From assembly GCA_028583415.1 (NCBI GenBank), contig CM053275.1, forward strand, positions 87,352,278 through 87,416,277: a DNA stretch of 64,000 nt, in the 5' to 3' direction. Origin of the DNA: Protea cynaroides. Its lineage: Eukaryota > Streptophyta > Magnoliopsida > Proteales > Proteaceae. Made by a program: the position numbers and the translations under genes. Below are positions 61,830 through 64,000 of this stretch, piece by piece (within the stretch, counting starts at the first letter, position 1; each line of letters starts with the position of its first letter). Under the pieces are notes generated by a model. The model did not search any database. It was given only the letters and a program-made list of their open reading frames with translations, and had not been told where the DNA came from.

Positions 61830-62658
61830 ACTTTATGATCCCGCATAGGCTGCTGTAGCACTGGTTACAAATACTGTAATTCTCATTCTGTCCCAGCCCA
61901 TAAGCAAAAGTAGAACAGTGAAACCTCTGCAGCTCATTGCCGTCAACGGCACACCGCTCATCCTGACTCCTCATCCCATTTCATGCTGCTTTCAACTTCA
62001 CGGTTTCTATGTAATCTTCAAACTTGGATAGAATCTTGGAGCTGTTGTTGATTTTGAGGATTCGATGTATGATGGGGTTCTGCTTCCCTTTACTGTCCCA
62101 TCACACTTTGAAGATGATTTGGATGATATTGTTTCCTGAATCATCATCGAAGAGCTCTAAGACGGCGTGCTTGATCGATTGATGTTGTTCTAGAAGCTGC
62201 GTCTTCTAAAAGACCTCACCGCAGATTGGGCAAGGGAATATATCGTTTTTGAGTGGAAATGAGGGATGATTGTCAAACGAGATTTCGAGCTCTTGTCGAG
62301 ATGTAATTTGTCTCTTGCGCGATGGAGCAGAGTCAACAGATGCGATCAAATTGAGCGTTAATTGCTGCACTGGTCTAGTAGATGAAAAGATTGGGGTCGT
62401 AGGCTCTGTGATTTGTGTTTCGTAATCATTCTTTTTGTTCTTGAAGTTGAAGATTCGTTTAAGGACGGACCAAGATGAGGAGAGAGATTTCTGGGATGAT
62501 TTAAGACGAGAAGGAGTAGAGAAGGGAGAGAAGGGAGATACCTTTTGCTTCTTTGTTGAAGTACGATCGGAATTTGCAAATATAAAGTAACCTAGATGGA
62601 AGAGGAGGAGAACCAGAGAGATGAAACAACTACTAAAGAAGGACCGTACGGCTGCCAT
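61729..62658 (-). pseudogene. Captured C2H2-type zinc-finger gene fragment, three in-frame stops
   Basis: One frame of 309 sense or stop codons runs from ATG 62658 to stop 61729-61731. It is broken only by TAG at 62206-62208 and TGA at 62101-62103 and 61981-61983 (codons 151, 186, 226); there is no frameshift. Residues 8-29 form a hydrophobic anchor (SCFISLVLLLFHLGYFIF). Then a Ser/Lys-rich part, the zinc-binding CPICGEVF, and LEQHQSIKHAV supplying the histidines, then NNIIQIIF, RILKINNSSK, DGNELQRFHCSTFAYGLG and CGIIKSS. This is the plant family of membrane-anchored C2H2-like proteins, in which this domain normally continues well past CGIIK. Here it switches at once into inverted-repeat sequence (MEKKTLEKK...). 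So the copy holds the start and about two-thirds of the host gene and lacks its 3' part. Confidence 0.85.
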
Positions 62659-62688
62659 TGTTAAATAAGCTTACCTGGAGAAGAACCC

Positions 62689-62979
62689 GCCGAGATGACA
62701 AGCCGTGGAGAAGAAAACCCTTGAGAAGAAAACAAAAGTGAAGAGAAGAAAGAGGAATAAGGCTTTGTTGGGTGAGACTAAACAATAGACCCTTTTAGTC
62801 ATTTTATCAAGGGTATTTTTGTCTTAAAAAAATGACCCTCTACTGTTAAGTTGAAAGTAACGGTGTGAGTGAGATTGTATGATAGCATTGTTAGAGGAGT
62901 ATTCTATATAGCTTTTGTAAAAGTAGGGTAGTTCTATGTAGTTTTACAACAGTAGAAGAAGTGTCTGTGTAATTTTCTC
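62689..62979 (-). repeat. Right terminal inverted repeat, upstream of the captured frame
   Basis: Its inner edge lies 31 bp before the captured ATG, so any transcription of the fragment would have to start in or beyond this repeat. A consensus splice donor (CCAGGTAAGC) sits between the repeat and the ATG on the minus strand. Confidence 0.85.
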
Positions 62980-63058
62980 TAAAATATAAAAAACTACAAA
63001 AGAATTTCAAATGGTGATAAACAAATCACAGTCGTCCATCACATGGTTGCCTGGAGAC

Positions 63059-63752
63059 TTAAAAAAGGCCGGATGTGTACGGCACGCCGATGGCAGGTAA
63101 CCATGACTTGCAGCTAATAAACTTCCCTACAGTGAACTGTGATGGCACAGATGCATTTGTTATGACATGGTAGCCATGCCACTTAACTCTCCTTTTAGTC
63201 GAAGAACCAGGCCCAAAGTTATTGTATTCTCCATAATACAACGTATTCAGTGCAAAAGTACCATTCCATTCCAACCAACCAGTAGGATTTATCAAGGATC
63301 CAAGATAGGTTCTAAGGTGTACAGTTCTTGAGTATGCTTTCCATTGTTTGCCCAAATCGCTTGAACCCACCTCTGCACTCTTGCTAGATCCGAACCAGCC
63401 ATGATTCTACAATCATGGAATGAAATCCCAGTGTTTTGATTCGGTTTTGTTCTTCCTTGAGCCGTCACTGTAATCTCCTGACCCGTGATAGGCCTCCTAG
63501 CGTAGATGATACAGTTCTACAACACTACAGCTGCATTACCAAAGATGAAGTCCACTGTGCCATGAATGTAACAGTTTTTGTAGAATTGACGTTGTGTGTT
63601 AACGTAGAAAGTATCTTGATATCCCTCAAAGCTACGAAGATAGAACACGGATTTATCAGATCCTGATCGGAGTGCTACTGCTGGATACTTCTGAGGACCT
63701 GCAATGTTACGGAATGTGATTCCTTGTGCCATGAATCCTTTTTCGATGACAC
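63059..63752 (-). pseudogene. Pectinesterase (pectin methylesterase) last exon, decayed
   Basis: An acceptor AG at 63754-63753 is followed by FMAQGITFRNIAGP, then GYQDTFY, HGTVDFIFGNAAVV (catalytic Asp), YARRPITGQ, TAQGRTKPNQNTGI, then SRTVHLRTYL, GWLEWNGTFALNTLYYGEY, GPGSSTKRRVKWHGY and SWLPAIGVPYTSGLF-stop. This is the pectinesterase core from the first catalytic region to the C-terminus. Two lesions are visible: a TAG stop at 63517-63519 where the family has Gln (VVFQNC), and a frame change near 63370-63395. The family's LGRPW, whose Arg binds substrate, reads LGKQW. Earlier exons would lie right of the window. The enzyme would remove methyl esters from cell-wall pectin; this copy cannot make it intact. 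Confidence 0.88.
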
Positions 63753-64000
63753 CTGAGAATCATCAAGTTTATAAGATAATTAGTTGTATATGTTAGATTT
63801 ATGTGTGTTTAATTAATTATCTGATCAGTTATTAATATTAAGGTTATGACAAAATTCTATAAATACTAGGTTAGAATCCCACAGAAATATCTTCTGAAAA
63901 TTGTGGAAGGTTGTGAACGACGATCAAAGATTTAAGCATAGAGAAAATCAACCTTAAAAAACAGGTATGTTTTTATCATTCATAATTCATCACTTATCCA
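63753..64000 (-). other. Start of the pectinesterase intron / upstream sequence
   Basis: AT-rich, no coding similarity; presumably intron leading to exons outside the window. Confidence 0.4.

Larger units (their letters stand above)
61529..62979 (-). mobile_element. Pack-MULE-like transposon carrying part of a host zinc-finger gene
   Basis: Terminal inverted repeats of about 300 bp (61529-61829 and 62689-62979) begin GAGAAAATTACA. They align almost throughout, sharing for example CTTTTACAAAAGCTATA and CTATTGTxTAGTCTCACC. Flanks CATAATATA and TAAAATATA agree at 7 of 9 bases, as expected for a decayed 9-bp Mutator duplication. The roughly 860 bp between the repeats are not transposase but a plant C2H2-type zinc-finger gene in minus orientation. 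Long inverted repeats, 9-bp duplication and captured host gene together fit a Pack-MULE. The superfamily call is inference. Confidence 0.78.

Overview
This is nuclear DNA of a flowering plant, most likely a eudicot. It is AT-rich and intron-containing, with typical plant genes (SAUR, plasmodesmata-located DUF26 protein, vacuolar processing enzyme, pectinesterase) and dense, nested plant transposons. I cannot name the species. Every call is by eye; no database was searched.

Layout. 1-12006 is a decayed Sirevirus-like Ty1/copia element. Its RNase H region is split by an LTR-like insertion (6140-9330), which is itself split by a complete Ty3/gypsy-type solo LTR (6979-9257, perfect 5-bp target duplication). 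12760-19516 is a small TRIM element split by a second copia element (13022-19419). 20615-21145 looks like organellar (mitochondrial-type) DNA. 22-25 kb holds dispersed repeats and hAT-like MITEs. 25697-33105 is a gypsy solo LTR followed by a 3.5-kb tandem duplication, each unit with a copia solo LTR of the same family as the first element. 33-38 kb is repeat-rich and non-coding.

The genic part starts with an intact single-exon SAUR gene (38838-39353). It continues with a nuclear tRNA-Ile(AAT) (41239-41312), a PDLP-type DUF26 membrane protein (47484 to about 49322, exons 47484-48246, 49076-49183 and a tiny last exon) and an intact nine-exon vacuolar processing enzyme on the minus strand (57436 down to 51589, 490 residues, all splice phases consistent). 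A TRIM sits in VPE intron 5. The right end carries a hAT-like element, a Mutator-like MITE inside a TRIM LTR, and a decayed pectinesterase (63059-63752).

The most interesting object is 61529-62979: a transposon with about 300-bp terminal inverted repeats that carries the 5' part of a host C2H2-type zinc-finger gene (a Pack-MULE-like gene capture). The captured reading frame starts just inside one inverted repeat, runs out through the other, and is broken only by three in-frame stop codons. The genes do not form a pathway; they are neighbouring single-copy plant genes in a transposon-rich background.
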